64,000 nt of DNA, from positions 36,104,501 through 36,168,500 of the forward strand of contig JAZHRO010000002.1 of assembly GCA_037157565.1 (NCBI GenBank). Reading direction: 5' to 3'. Shown piece after piece: positions 1 to 11,430 of this stretch (within the stretch, counting starts at the first letter, position 1; each line of letters begins with the position of its first letter). This stretch comes from Thalassia testudinum (Eukaryota; Streptophyta; Magnoliopsida; Alismatales; Hydrocharitaceae). Both the position numbers and the translations under genes were made by a program. Under the pieces are notes generated by a model. The model did no database searches and was not told the origin of the DNA. It was given only the letters and a program-made list of their open reading frames with translations.

Positions 1-143
1 GAGTCGGGAGTAATTTATCTCTCTTTCCGAAATTGGGACTAGCCTTGGTAGGAGTGGGCATTATTAAGTTTGATCCAAATAAGCTACCTAAACCATTGGA
101 AATTGGCTAAATGGGTTGGGTTATTTGGGCAATGTGTCATGTT
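1..143. other. Non-coding flank of the first copia insertion
   Basis: No gene is visible here. This AT-leaning sequence joins directly to the DNA after 4007 once the copia element is removed, so it is the left part of the older target locus. Confidence 0.5.
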
Positions 144-148
144 GAACC

Positions 149-281
149 TGTTGAAACAAAGAAATAACATTACTCACAAATGAAAACCTTTGTCCTCTTT
201 TATAAGAAAGATGATTGGGTTAATTACATAAGTACTCTCTCAAGATAAATAAAAATGCCAATACCTCTTTACAACTCAACA
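149..281 (-). repeat. 3' LTR of copia-A
   Basis: Begins TG and ends CA on the plus strand. It matches 3870-4002 along its whole length with scattered substitutions. The duplication GAACC lies immediately outside at 144-148. Confidence 0.92.
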
Positions 282-290
282 CCCTCCCTC
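282..290 (-). promoter_or_regulatory. Polypurine tract of copia-A
   Basis: Read on the minus strand this is GAGGGAGGG, directly abutting the 3' LTR, as expected for the plus-strand primer of reverse transcription. Confidence 0.8.
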
Positions 291-299
291 AAGTTGGGA

Positions 300-769
300 T
301 GTATATGTCAATGAGCCTCAATTTGTTGCTTAAGAAATTGTGACATTTCTTTTTAAGGGGTTTGATAAAAATGTTAGCAACTTAGAAGAAATATAAGGGA
401 TACTTATCTTGTCCTTTAGAACATCCCATATGAAATGGCAATCAACCTCTATATGCTTAATATGTTCATGAAAATAAGGATTGGAGGTAATATATGCAGT
501 CAATTTATTATCACAGTAGAGTGTCACCGGGGTATCTACTAGCACCTCTAAATCCTATAGAAAATCAACAATCCACATGATTTCACATGCAACCTGTGCT
601 ATGGACTTGTACTTAGCCTTTGCATTAGAATGGGCAACAACGCTTTGTTTCTTACTCTTTCATGAAACAAGATTTCCTCCTTAATAGACAACAAAATCAG
701 ACGTCGATCTCTTGTCCTCTATTGATCTAGCATAGTTTACATCAGAATAGGCCACAAGATCCATAGTGC
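300..769 (-). pseudogene. copia-A RNase H remnant
   Basis: The minus-strand translation shows the copia RNase H segment: a region resembling SKKQSVVA near 620, then LYCDNKLTAYITSNP with the family's CDN catalytic aspartate, and KHIEVDCHFIWD near 440. These are standard landmarks of the enzyme that removes the RNA strand during reverse transcription. An open stretch of 71 residues (330-545) carries the CDN and the HIEVDCHF block. Stops interrupt the rest. It lies between the RT remnant and the polypurine tract, the expected place. Confidence 0.85.
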
Positions 770-2079
770 CACTCACATTATAATATAGACCTCGTCCTGG
801 GGTGCCCTCCAGTATTTCAAAATGAGACACATATCATGCCAATAGCCGTACCTGGGATTCTGCATAAACTGACTGGCGCGACTAACTGCAAAGTTAATGT
901 CTGAATGTGTAATAGTCAAATATAACAGATGACCAACAGCACTACGGTACCTGGTAACATCCTCAAACAAGGGATTTGCCTTGTCTGAGTGGTGACTGGT
1001 AGATGCCTCTACTGGTATCCTTGATGGTTTGGATCTAAGAATTCTAGCCTCCTCTAAGATATATAAAGTATACTACCTCTGAGATAATGACAAACCTCCC
1101 TCTTGACGAATAGCCTCTATCCTTAGAAAGTAGTGAAGATCACTTAAATCTTTAGTGACAAAAGTGGACTGGAGAAAAGCTTTTGTCTTTGCTATGCCAT
1201 CAGTATCATTACTTGTCAGGATCATATCATCAATATATACTGCCAAAGTAGTCTCTTCATATCCTACAATGCTTAGTCCATCTAATGAATATAGAATGGT
1301 TACTGGTAGACCTCTGAAATCCCAGCTTCTTGATCTCTAGATTGAGCCAGTCAAACCAAGCTCGTAGACTCTACTTCAGGCTATAAATAGCCTTCTGTAA
1401 GTGGCAAACAAGCTCCCCCTGACTATCATAACTTAGTGGCTGTCTCATGTATATCTCCTTAGCCAGATCACCATATAGAAATGCATTCTTTATATTAAGT
1501 TGATGCGAGGACCACTCTCTAATTACTGCAAGTGACAAGATAATCTTGATGGATGTTATATGTGCAATAGGTGAAAAAGTCTCAAGGTATTTCACCCCAT
1601 ATGTTTGGGTAAATCCCTTGGCAACAAATCTAGCTTATATCTCTCTATTGTCTCGTTAGACCTGTACTTGATGGTATGCATCTATCTGCAACCAACAACT
1701 GTGGCACTCTCAGGACATGGAACAAGATCTCATGTTCCCCTTGTCTGAAGAGCCTGCATCTCCTCATCCATGGTCGCCTTCCATTTCGGATTATGGAGTG
1801 CCTGCACAAAATCTCTTGGAATAATTGCAGTGATAATAGCAGATGCAAACTGTCTGGCCTCCCCCTGGAGATGAGAAATTGTAGTGTAACGAGAAATAAG
1901 ATGAAGAGTAGTGCTAGATCTCTTCTGTACAGTCTCCTCCTTATCTGACTTATCTCTGTCTAAAGAAATAACAAGCTGAGCTGGCTCCTCACATGCAAAA
2001 TCCTGTAACTGTGATCTCCTGTGATGTACCTGTCTCCTCTCTGGATGATCATTTTTCTGAGTAGGGGATCTTCTCAAAG
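770..2079 (-). pseudogene. copia-A reverse transcriptase remnant
   Basis: Several open pieces on the minus strand together form a copia RT. 1730-2077 holds the N-terminal part (FVQALHNPKWKATMDEEMQAL). 1371-1595 holds the core start (KYLETFSPIAHITSIK and NIKNAFLYGDLAKEIYM). 773-970 holds the C-terminal thumb (YRSAVGHLLYLTITHSDINF). The pieces are in different frames and separated by stops, so no functional enzyme is possible. Similarity to plant copia RT is recognised by motif only. Confidence 0.85.
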
Positions 2080-2723
2080 GTCACATTAGCAGTAACAAGG
2101 TATTTCCTGTGTGCTGGATTATAACACCTGTAGCCTTTCTAGGTCTTATAGTAACTCAGAAAGATACACTTCGTGGTACGGAGGGCAAACCTATCCTGGA
2201 TACCATAATTCTGAACAAAACGTACACATCCAAACACTCGTAGTGGCATAGGAAAAACTCTACTACAGTCAAGATGTATAATCTAATATGGAATCTGACC
2301 CTGAAGCATAGAAGATGGCTGTCAGTTAATCAAATATGCTGTTGAGAGTATGGGATCACCTCAGAATTGCTTAGGAACCTTTATACGAGACATTAAGGTC
2401 CTGACAATATCAAACAAATGTCGCAACTTGCGTTCTGCAACCTTATTCTGTTGGGAAGTATGAGCACAAGATGTCTAATGAATGATCCCCTTGGCTTAGA
2501 AAGCTTTTTGCAAGTCACTATACATAAATTCTAATGAATTGTTACTGCGAAAAACCTGAATAGTAGTACCATACTGTGTCTGCACCTCAGACAAAAAATG
2601 TTGAACAATAGTATGAATCTCACTACGAGCCTTTATCAAAAACACTCATGTAAGTCTACTACTGTTATCAACCATGGCTGCAAAATATTTGTGTCCACTA
2701 GTAGAGATAGTTCTAGGTGGTCC
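2080..2723 (-). pseudogene. copia-A integrase core remnant
   Basis: No single long frame remains, but minus-strand translation shows integrase landmarks: SNNSLEFMYSDLQ around the second acidic residue, TSQQNKVAERK around the catalytic glutamate, and a FGCVRFVQ segment downstream, all in copia order. Integrase inserts the cDNA into the chromosome. Multiple stops make it non-functional. Confidence 0.8.
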
Positions 2724-3300
2724 CTAAACATCACAATGTACTAGGGAAAATAGAGCTGAACTCACACTAGCATCTCTCCCAGGGTAGTTACTCCTGTGAT
2801 GCTTCCATAGTTGACAATCTTCATAGTCTAGAGCTAAGGAGTTTGGTAACTCTGGATACATTTGGCACATTTTTCTCATAGAAGGATGCCTAAGTCTCCG
2901 GTGCCAAAGCAAAGGGTTACGAGAGATAGACACTACCCCAGCGAACAACATGGGCGTGTCCAAATAATATAGAACACCTATCTCTATGCCAGTGCCAACT
3001 ATTTCCTCCGTGTTTCGATCTTGGAAATAACAATGCTTTTCATAAAAAATAACACGGCATTTAAGATCTCTGCAAATCCTACTCACTGGCAAAAGATTCA
3101 TAGGAAATTCAAGGGCGTAATATACCTCCTCTATCTTCATCCTGGGTGTGGCATTTACACACCCAACCACAATCACAGGAGAGGTTTTTCTATTGACCAC
3201 TCTCACTTCTCGCAGTCTTTGTGGGATCATAGAATTCTTCAGACGATCTCAGTCTCCAGTGAGATGTATTGAAGCTCCAGAATCTATCACCCATGCATTT
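2724..3300 (-). pseudogene. copia-A protease and GAG-pre-integrase region
   Basis: The minus-strand open stretch 2724-3230 (168 residues) contains LLWHRRLRHPSMRKM, the GAG-pre-integrase signature, followed by a degraded zinc-binding part (DCQLWKHHRSNYPGRD). Just upstream, at about 3250-3290, the translation reads VIDSGASIHLTGD and then a stop. The DSGA is the aspartic protease active-site motif of copia polyproteins. A stop therefore separates the protease start from the longer open stretch. Domain identity is well supported by these motifs and by position. Confidence 0.88.
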
Positions 3301-3309
3301 CTGTATCTC

Positions 3310-3849
3310 TTCTTCTAAACTTCTTGGATTGCATATGCTAGTCCAATAGATCATGCAGTTGATTTTGTTAAATCAACTTTCTTCGACATAGGCGAGAGAA
3401 GACTCATCGCCATCAAGACAAGGCGTGAGAGAAGACCCATCATGCAACAGAGAGCACCATCACTTGCTGGGGAGCTCCACTCCTAGCCAGCTATCCTGCT
3501 GGCGGTGGTTTGTCATCAGAGTTGCCAGGAGACGGTGGAGTGGAGCTTGCACACTGCAGGTCGGTGGTAGCGGAGCTTGCACTCTGCAGGCCGACGACAT
3601 GGAGGCGTGGAGGCACCAGTCGGCGGCGGATCGGCGGTGGACTGGCATGGAGGCGTCGTCGAGGTGGGGTAGATCGGCGGTGGCATTGCCGCCGATCCTC
3701 TATTGACTGGCGGTGGTGCTCCCAATACCCATTGGCCATCCACTAGTGGTGAGGAAGAGATCTTTGTGATCTCCCATGGGATCACCTCTATGTGGGTGAT
3801 TTGATTATATTTTGGTGGATTTTCAGTGGGATATTGGAGCATCGACTTA
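3310..3849 (-). other. copia-A leader with gag largely missing; GC-rich insert
   Basis: Between protease and primer-binding site only about 540 bp remain, too little for a copia gag (about 250-300 codons plus zinc knuckle), and no zinc-knuckle motif was found. Positions 3430-3760 are strongly GC-rich with GGCGGT/CGGCGG repeats. They are open in several frames on both strands, which reflects base composition and not coding. The segment is either foreign sequence or an expanded repeat replacing gag. Confidence 0.55.
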
Positions 3850-3869
3850 GGACCATTGCTCTGATATCA
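3850..3869 (-). promoter_or_regulatory. Primer-binding site of copia-A
   Basis: The minus strand reads TGATATCAGAGCAATGG directly next to the 5' LTR. This matches the usual plant initiator-methionine tRNA site TGGTATCAGAGC with one mismatch. Confidence 0.85.
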
Positions 3870-4002
3870 TGTAAAAACAAAGAAATAGCATTACTCATAA
3901 TTGAAAACCCTAACCCTCTTTTATAAAAACGAGGACTGGGTTAATTACATAAGTATGTTCTCAAAATAAATAAAAATACCAATACCTCGTTACAACTCAA
4001 CG
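3870..4002 (-). repeat. 5' LTR of copia-A
   Basis: The 133-bp partner of 149-281. It starts TG at 3870, the outer A of the terminal CA has mutated to G at 4002, and the duplication GAACC follows at 4003-4007. Confidence 0.9.
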
Positions 4003-4007
4003 GAACC

Positions 4008-4519
4008 TAAACCATAATATTTGTTTAGTTGTTGAGTTAATTGATGAGTTTAATATCTTTCACCCCGCCCACCAAAAAGCCCAAAATAATGGACCCATGG
4101 TTAGATCTTAACCCAAATTCCTGGAGTGAATAAACCCGTAAATCCTATTTCTTAACTGTGCGCCCTCCCGTTTCTTTTCCCTCAAGTCCTACAGTTGATG
4201 GACTCAACGGCCCCCTTCTTGCAAAATCACCGTATTTTTTATCTGATCATATGTTGTTGATTTAAATGTATTGAGACAACCAACAACATTGTTTGGTAAA
4301 GATTTTCCTCCTGTTAACAAACATGAGTTGATCTAGCCTGTTTTCACCCAACCTAATCGACTGAACTGCTTACCCAAATAGATGCATCCAGTGTATTATG
4401 ATTGGGCCATGGGCGATGACTTTATCAAACCGAATTGAATATAACTTGAACCAAATAACTCAATTCCACCCAAACCAATTGAACACCTACTCCTCGGCCT
4501 TGCTCTCCACTGTGAGGAA
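4008..4519. other. Non-coding spacer
   Basis: No open frame or RNA gene is recognisable. The stretch continues the locus interrupted by copia-A and has short repeats of the type CCCAAATAG / TTGGGTTGGGTT that may be a decayed repeat family. Confidence 0.4.
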
Positions 4520-5060
4520 GTTGCGGCGATGCTTCCAAGTGCATGTGGTAGTCATTCTTACAAACTAACCATTGGAAAGGATGATATTCAAACTAGTTGC
4601 ATCTGGGAGATACGTCAATGGCTTACGAACTTAATAAGTTCGGCATCAAATATCAACCAAGGATATCTATCAAGAGTCAAATCTTGGCGAATTTCACATT
4701 AGAACTGACTTAATAGATAGTGCCTCAAATGAAACTCAATAGACCCTTCCTGTTGATGGATCATCATCTTCCATAGGAGATGGGCTTCAACTAGGTCTTA
4801 AAAGGACCAAATGGTTATATGGGGAATTATGCCATCAGACTTAATTTTCTAGCTACTATAAAGGGGCTTAGTTTGAGGCCCTCCCTGTAGGCCTAGTTAG
4901 TCCAGATGAGATCACAATGCCTCCAGGCATTTACTAATTCGTAGCTTGTAGCCAACCAAGTAAATGGTGACAACTAGGTTAGGGACAATTTAGTTGCACT
5001 TTATGTTCAGCAGGTTAGGAACTTAACTGATGAATTGGAGAGTTCAAGAAGTTTGTTTTA
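4520..5060 (+). pseudogene. Tat-like Ty3/gypsy RNase H relic
   Basis: The plus-strand translation, allowing stops and frame changes, reads ELNKFGIKYQPRISIKSQI, then VDGSSSSIGDG, then a segment resembling EAEYEALLAGL, and finally LVVNQVNGDYEVRDNLVALY. That order and spacing fit the RNase H part of plant Tat-type gypsy elements. No flanking LTR was found, so it is an isolated relic. The call rests on motif resemblance across several frames and stops, so confidence is moderate. Confidence 0.5.
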
Positions 5061-5514
5061 GCATAGGTTTTTTTTCTGTTGACCTAGAATCCATTTGGAT
5101 AAATTGGAAAGGAATTGACTATCCACGCACACAAATCTTCTAGGTAATGAGGGATGGAGATTCGAGTTTGGATATCTTCTATCAAAGTATCATATTTTGG
5201 TTGGATTTTTTTTATTAAAGCATAGTTATTTTATACCTATTTCCATTAGTAGTGGAATACCCTTTTGTTTTACTAAATTTTGTTTGATTGGCTTGTATGC
5301 TCACTGGTTCTTTGCTTGTTCCAGCAGATCGACGTCTGACACAGATGTGTTGGGTTGCAATGTGCTGGCACAACCGATTGGCCCGGGGTGCCTTTAAATA
5401 ATTAATATTAAAGCAAAGGAATTTTGCTCGTTAGGATATGATTGAACAGCGAGGACTTTTGATTTTGGTAGGAAAGATGTAGGTTCAAGTCTTCATTTCT
5501 GTATTATTTGGAGG

Positions 5515-5560
5515 ATTGTGGGGTGGGGGGGTGGGGGGGGGGGGAGTGGTGGTGTGGTTT
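5515..5560 (+). repeat. G-rich run
   Basis: Several runs of four or more G in about 30 bp (5521-5545), a composition able to form a G-quadruplex on the plus strand. Confidence 0.7.
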
Positions 5561-6228
5561 GGAATGGTTAATTCCTTCTCGATTTAGGACATCAAATCAA
5601 AGGAATTTTTGTATTCATGCTCCAATAAATTTTCCTAAATACATCCGAGCCTTCATAAAGTTGATAACTAGATCTATACGCTTGTAAACTTCTGTCATTA
5701 CTCATATATATACCGTTTCATTATATTTTAACGACAACTGAGTCTATGGTTATTATATGACTTCTTACCATAGATAATGTCCCCTCTCTGCCCACACCCC
5801 CGTCCATAAAAAAAAGAAAGAGAGAAGGATGTTACATTCAAGCCCCTATAAACATTAATTATTATATTCATACCATTAGTATAGACCCAGGGCTCCTTCC
5901 AAAAAAATAAACCTTCCAACCGTCTCCTTACCCATGTGAGAGAGAAAGAGGTCAAGAGAGATTGATAGCAGGCTAGGGAGGAGGGAAGGAGGGCCAGTTG
6001 AGTTGGGGAGGAAGGTAGGTTGGTCGGCTGAGATGGGTGGGGGGGGATAAGTGGTTCGTTGGAGAAGGAAGAAGGGAGGGCTTAAATGTTGGTGTGGGAG
6101 GAAGGACGAGCTCTGTTGAGGGCACTGAGGTTGTTGTAACCATCGTCGTGACCTTCGACGAGGAGTTGTAGCCTGAGCTTCCGAGCTTGGGGAGGAAGAA
6201 GGGGAGGAGAGGAGGAAGAAGAAGGGAG

Positions 6229-6345
6229 AGAGAAAAAGGTGGATGGGAGTATTGATGTAGTGTTCGAAACGGTAAAAAAGTGATAGGAGTATTGATGTAA
6301 TTTTAAAAGAGAAAAAGGTGGATAAGGGTATTGTTGTAAATTTTA
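6229..6345 (+). repeat. Imperfect tandem repeat, three units
   Basis: Three units share GTGGAT/GTGATA followed by GGGAGTATTGATGTA-like sequence, spaced about 40-47 bp apart. They lie at the 3' end of a purine-rich stretch. Confidence 0.6.
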
Positions 6346-6919
6346 AACCATGTCACGTTGAAGTTAAGGAACTTTCGAGAAATCTTCGTTCAAATTTAAT
6401 ATAGATAAGATTGGGGTGTAAGCATGTTCAATTAGTAAGTTTATGGGTTATAGATGTAATTATTAATTTTATGGCGGTATGGATGTGATTAGATAAGTTT
6501 ACATAAACATGACTAAAATTTCCTAATTATCGACTACGTTTGGCAATCAAGTTAGATTGGAACAGAAATGTTAGAGCACGAAGCACGGTGCTGAACTGAG
6601 TTGGAGCAAAAATCTCTTTGTAAATTATTTAGGATCAAGTAAGAAATCGATTACCAGCTTAATGTTGAAGGGAAAATTTTCGTTGGAAGGTAAATAGTTG
6701 GGAACTTGGAAGACGACGTCATTTAATAAGAAAGAGATAAAGCAAAAGTAGATGTTATATGGAAACGATTCGTGTCTTTCGGTTCTCTCTTTTATTATTA
6801 TGTTCCAACTTGGAGTGGGAATTTGTAAGCTATAAATCGTGCCATTGAGGGTCATCACCATTTCCAGTCTTTACCCTTTGTAGTACCCAGTCCACTGAGA
6901 TGCTCTATTGGGCCCATGA

Positions 6920-7012
6920 GGCCCAATTTGTCCAACATGATAGTCGGGTCTCATCACGGTTGAACGGTGATCACCCAACTGCTCAATGGCCCAATTAATC
7001 CGACATGATAGT
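6920..7012 (+). repeat. Direct repeat pair of 25 bp
   Basis: GGCCCAATTTGTCCAACATG at 6920 and GGCCCAATTAATCCGACATG at 6988 share about 22 of 25 positions, each continuing ATAGT. Confidence 0.7.
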
Positions 7013-7590
7013 TTTTTGTCCTGAAAAACTAACCGGACAAGGGTCACAATGGTGCGTTTTGGCATTTGGTATCTTCCAATTTAATTTGTCGACGACCTAA
7101 TTCTATAGATCGAATCATTGTTACACGAGCTGCCAGCGATTAAAGCACCTGCATCTTAGGCACATACGCCTGATCTTGACCTTTTTTTTACCCCCTTCCA
7201 TATTCAATGGACAGTCAGTAAGGGGATCGCCAATGACTACTGATGACGGCTTTTCTGAAACAAGGAGAAATAACAAGATACATGCGCAACTTGAAATACA
7301 GAGGATTTTCATACTCAAATATGATAGAGGATGTATGAATCCAATCCACCAAAATTTGAAACTATATTTAGCTATATTGAAATTAGAAGTACCCGAAGTG
7401 ATCGAATCCAAAATCCGTTGACTTTCTCCGATCAGTTTTTTTTTACTTTGCCTTTTTCCTAATTTCATTGTTTTTGTTATATTATCCCTTTTAGGACCTC
7501 TTTCGATGAGCTTCTTATTCTCAATTCAAATGCTTAGATGAGAAAGTCACACACGCATATATACGTATACATTGACCTATGTATATAGTT

Positions 7591-7618
7591 ACACACACAC
7601 ATGCGTGTGTGTGTGTGT
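7591..7618. repeat. (AC)n-ATGC-(GT)n inverted microsatellite
   Basis: A run of AC followed after four bases by a run of GT makes a self-complementary hairpin of about 10 bp per arm. Confidence 0.75.
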
Positions 7619-8562
7619 TTATATATAGACTTTGGCCGAAAAGTTATAAAAATATTATTTCGTGAAAATATGACATATATTTCGTGAACATATTTAGTCC
7701 ATAATGGTGCAATACAACCTTTATAAAATAATTCATACATTTTATTAAATACAAGAGAAAATTCGTGATGACTCAAAAAATTATTTAAATTTTAAATTTA
7801 CCGGATAATTTTTCTATACGCATGTGCAAGCACGTGATTGTTTTCAGGTCTAAACTTACCCTATGCAAAAAAAAAACAACAGGAAACTCTGGGGATTTCA
7901 AGCCTCAAGGACATTATCGATCGAAAGGGGCCTTCAGATGCCATCTTGCAAGCACCCATCGTTTTTCAGATGCTTATCGTTGAATATAATCGAACTCAAT
8001 CGTTATTAAGCATTCCAAAATCCGGATGCTTCAGTCCTACGTACATACTAGAAACATGTTCAACCAGGACTTCCAAATTATCAACCAGATGTATATAGGA
8101 GAAGGCATCTCATGTTGTTGAAGCATGGCCGTTGCTTTCTGCAGAAATGGAAGCGCTTTTTACATGGAATAAGTCCCCCAAAACAGTGATTGGGCATAAG
8201 TATTCCAGTATAAAGCTAACAGGAAGTACCACCGGTGATCGGTGATTTTGGCAGGCTTACTCCTTTAGCTTATCCTTTGAAATGACATTAACTATTTATA
8301 AATATTAACCCTTCGACGCGGCATAAATTAAACTGTAAGTTAAAATGCTGTTGCCCTTTAAAATCTGTTTCAATATTCTACTGCTTGATTTTATCGCAAC
8401 ATTTATCGACACAGAAAAGAGTTAATTTTCCTAATTATGGTTTATATGGTGTGTATGTGTATCTTCGATTGTCCCTTTGTTGGCGTTTGCATTCTAAGAT
8501 TTCGAAAAGACGTGATAACTTAGTGTAGTTCTATGCCGGAAAGGAAGGATTTTTTTATAGTT

Positions 8563-8605
8563 TCTCTTTCTTTTTCTTCTTCTTTCTCCTCGTCTTTTTT
8601 TCCTT
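8563..8605. repeat. Pyrimidine tract
   Basis: Almost unbroken C/T over about 40 bases; low complexity and no coding signal. Confidence 0.6.
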
Positions 8606-8898
8606 TACAAGGGGAACGGCTTCTCTGTTGAAATATAGTTTGAAGGCTAACCTCTACTTAGCCTGATTTTACCCATCACCCTAACATCAGGAGTGCCATG
8701 TGGGACGGGGTAAGTAATAGGAATCTAAGGATTTTGTCATGTAATGGTTCTCTTTTTGGAAGAAAAAAGTAATTTGAATTGTCGGCCTTGTTTATGACAA
8801 TCCATGCCAATCTCAAGTCCCATTCTTTGCCGAATTTTTGAAGTTTGAAACACCTAAATACAAATACCAGTGACCAGTTTTGTCAGATGTGAGTTGAA

Positions 8899-9923
8899 GC
8901 AAAGATGCCAACAACACCTTTCACTAGATTTGATTACATTGTTGCAAGTGAGATGCTAGGGACATAGAGAAGGTGCTAGTTGCTTGTGGAATGGCAACAA
9001 CAGTGATGGTTGTGCATGGTGATGGTATTAGTGATGGATTGGTGGCTATGGTGGTTATACATGGTGGTGGACGGTGGTGAATGGTAGTGACACTTCTTTG
9101 TTATAAATTAATGCCAATGACATCTATGTTAATCTTTCTTTAGAATTTCCCAATATGAGAATTAAGGAAGGCTTTTAGTAGACTTTGTCCCTTCATTACA
9201 TGCGATTCTCATTCAATGCAAGTCAAAGTGAACATCGCTATGACCTCATTTTCATGTCATACGTGTGGAGCTGCGAACTGCACATAGAAGGTGCAAGCGG
9301 CATTGGCAAGGTAGCGGTATCTCTTTATTATAAACGGCAACAAAAGTATTGGTTGTGCACGGTAGTGGAGGTGGATGGCATCGTAGTTGTGATGGTTCTA
9401 TTTTGTATGGTGAAGGATGGCATGGCAACATCTTTGTGTTTTTAATAAGATGCCAATGGCATCTCTGTTAACCTTTCACTAGACTTTATCATTATAATTA
9501 GAGGTGAAGAGATGCTAGCAATAAGCCTTTGTTGAATCTTTCATATATTGCAGAGCAAGGAAAGTGCCAACAATGCCTTGCATGAGACTTAATGGAGATC
9601 CCAAATAAATCAAACAAAAGGTGATAACTCCACCTTCCTTAGGCTTTATCTTTTTTTGTTGTAATGAGATGGCATGATTTAATTCTTTTTATTACATTTC
9701 TTTTTTTCGTGAATGTTCTTTAGAAATCAAATTATTGTAGTCATTTCATTGGAAAAACAAGTCAATGTAAGATGGAAACATCTTTATTATGTCTCCTTTG
9801 CTTTTGGCTATATGATGAGCAAATAATAAGGGATGATGCCATGGTTGTGATGAATGGCGTGATTCTAGATGATGGTCATTGTATGTGTGAGTGGCGATGG
9901 ATGACATAACAACAGTGGTGGTG
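8899..9923. repeat. GT-rich region with dispersed imperfect repeats
   Basis: The phrase GATGCCAATGRCATCT with CTTTCACTAGA-like tails recurs near 8905, 9112 and 9452, separated by GGTGGTGG-rich stretches. It resumes after 32597 with similar GGTGGTAGATG composition, which fits one locus split by the copia-B nest. No protein motif is seen. Confidence 0.45.
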
Positions 9924-9928
9924 TCTTG

Positions 9929-10535
9929 TGAAAGTGTTTCTTTTATAATTAATCATTAAAGCATTATTTGCCCAGATTCACTATTATTTGGAAATTACAT
10001 GTCAAGTTCAATCAAAGCAAGCATTATGTGATTACATATATCAATTATTATAAGACAAATTATCCATCACGCCACATCCATCAAGACTAATTCAATTCTC
10101 GCATTAATACAAAGAGATGTGATGATTAGAGATTACCTCTCTCCATGACATGTGAAGAGGAATACCATGTGTGATGAAGCAGAAGTGAATCATTGGAGCA
10201 CATAGACGTACAAATTGTGATTACGATCACACAAATGCTTCTCATTCTCTTCTCCCCTAGATGTTATGGGATTCCTTGATGGCAAGGAGGCATTGAAATC
10301 CTTTTAGGGTTTTTCTTTAATGAAAAGGTGCCCAATTCAGAGGCTCCTCTATTCTTGGGTAGGGTCAGAGGAAATCCTAATCATATTGGAATTTTCTACT
10401 GTACTTGATTATATCCTTCCCATTATCCATTATTGTGGGTCTTTTATTTGATATGGCTATCTCCATTGACTAAATTAAACTCGTTTATTATTTAATCCAA
10501 GTCTTTTGAATTACTTTATAAGATTAATTCCAATA
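9929..10535 (-). repeat. 3' LTR of copia-B
   Basis: Starts TG at 9929 and ends CCAATA at 10535, where the partner ends CCAACA. It is recognisably the same as 32021-32597 throughout, with many substitutions and small indels, so the element is old. Confidence 0.88.
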
Positions 10536-10548
10536 GTCTCCCACTTGG
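10536..10548 (-). promoter_or_regulatory. Polypurine tract of copia-B
   Basis: The minus strand reads CCAAGTGGGAGAC against the LTR, close to the common copia form CAAGTGGGAGA. Confidence 0.8.
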
Positions 10549-10913
10549 TTCATATGATGCTTGACAGCTAAATAATAATTACTTTGAGTGCACTTTTTCT
10601 TGAGTCTACTATAATGTTAATGGATTATTTACTTTAATTGAATTAAAATTGGTAGGAACATGGCAATAACACATCATACATCTTGACATGATCCCTTTCA
10701 TGTATCACAATACTAACTCAATCTAATCAAACTTTAATTGAGGAGAACATTATCCTTCATCATAATGTTACGTAGACAAACATGTTATCCACAAACATGC
10801 GAGCAACATGTAATGATAACATGAAACAATATAAATTAGAACTAAATAACTATAAACAGAATGTAAAATGCCGTAACATAATGAGCACTATATATAAAAG
10901 TACTAATCAAACA

Positions 10914-11430
10914 TCATAACAAGAACTTATCTAAGACACTCATTCTAATGATATGCTTAGAGAATGCCTTGAGTGCCAAATGTTCCATTAATGGATCCAC
11001 TACCATCAGATCAGTACTAATGCACTCAATTGACATCCTTGTTTTTGGATTTCTTCCTTTATTGTCAAGTACTTTATCTCCATGTCCTTTGCACATTTAG
11101 AGTACTTGTCTTGCTTTGCGAAGAAGACAGTTGCAAAGCAATCATAGTAAATTCCTAGTGGCTTGGCTATGCCATTGACAATCCCAAGTCCTCAAATAAA
11201 ATTCCACAACCACAATCCTTGAATTGTAGCCTTAAAGCACACTACAAATTCAACCTCCATGGTGGAAGCAGCAATGATGGATTGCTTCTCACTCTTCCAT
11301 GACATCGCTACTCTAGCTAAAAGAAATGTGTAGGCAAAGGTTGACTTTTGTGTGTTGATGCATCTTGCAAAATCTAAATTTGAGTATCTAATCACCTCAA
11401 GGTGATTAGACCTTTTTATACACAAGCATG
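10914..11430 (-). pseudogene. copia-B RNase H remnant
   Basis: The minus-strand translation of 11192-11425 includes SWKSEKQSIIAASTMEVEFV, the copia RNase H core with its glutamate. Further on, 10914-11096 carries ECISTDLMVVDPLMEHLAL, the C-terminal tail seen in copia RNase H. Stops and frame changes separate the pieces. The region lies next to the polypurine tract and follows RT, as expected. Confidence 0.85.

Larger units (their letters stand above)
149..4002 (-). mobile_element. Ty1/copia LTR retrotransposon (copia-A), full-length ends, decayed
   Basis: Two 133-bp LTRs (149-281 and 3870-4002) flank a minus-strand copia interior. The 5-bp sequence GAACC is present on both sides (144-148 and 4003-4007) as a target-site duplication. 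The order on the minus strand is LTR, primer-binding site, GC-rich leader, protease, pre-integrase, integrase, reverse transcriptase, RNase H, polypurine tract, LTR, which is the copia order with integrase before RT. At 3.85 kb it is shorter than an autonomous copia (about 4.5-5 kb) because most of gag and its zinc knuckle are missing. Many stops and frameshifts show that it is dead. The terminal structure is certain; no lineage within copia is assigned. Confidence 0.92.
5061..8898. other. Long non-coding region with simple repeats
   Basis: I see no gene. Open frames are short, lack recognisable motifs and have no codon-like composition. The stretch holds a G-run (5521-5545), purine-rich GGA tracts (about 5935-6250), three imperfect repeats (6229-6345), a 25-bp direct repeat pair (6920-6944 and 6988-7012), an AC/GT hairpin (7591-7618) and a pyrimidine tract (8563-8605). 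Confidence 0.5.

Noticed and set aside
7121..7468. 115-codon minus-strand frame with a hydrophobic segment
   Set aside because: A plus-strand frame of similar size overlaps it, there is no motif and the region has no codon-like composition.
9185..9445. 86-codon plus-strand frame as a small gene
   Set aside because: It lies in the GT-rich repeat region where the same phrases recur nearby; no motif or splice context supports it.
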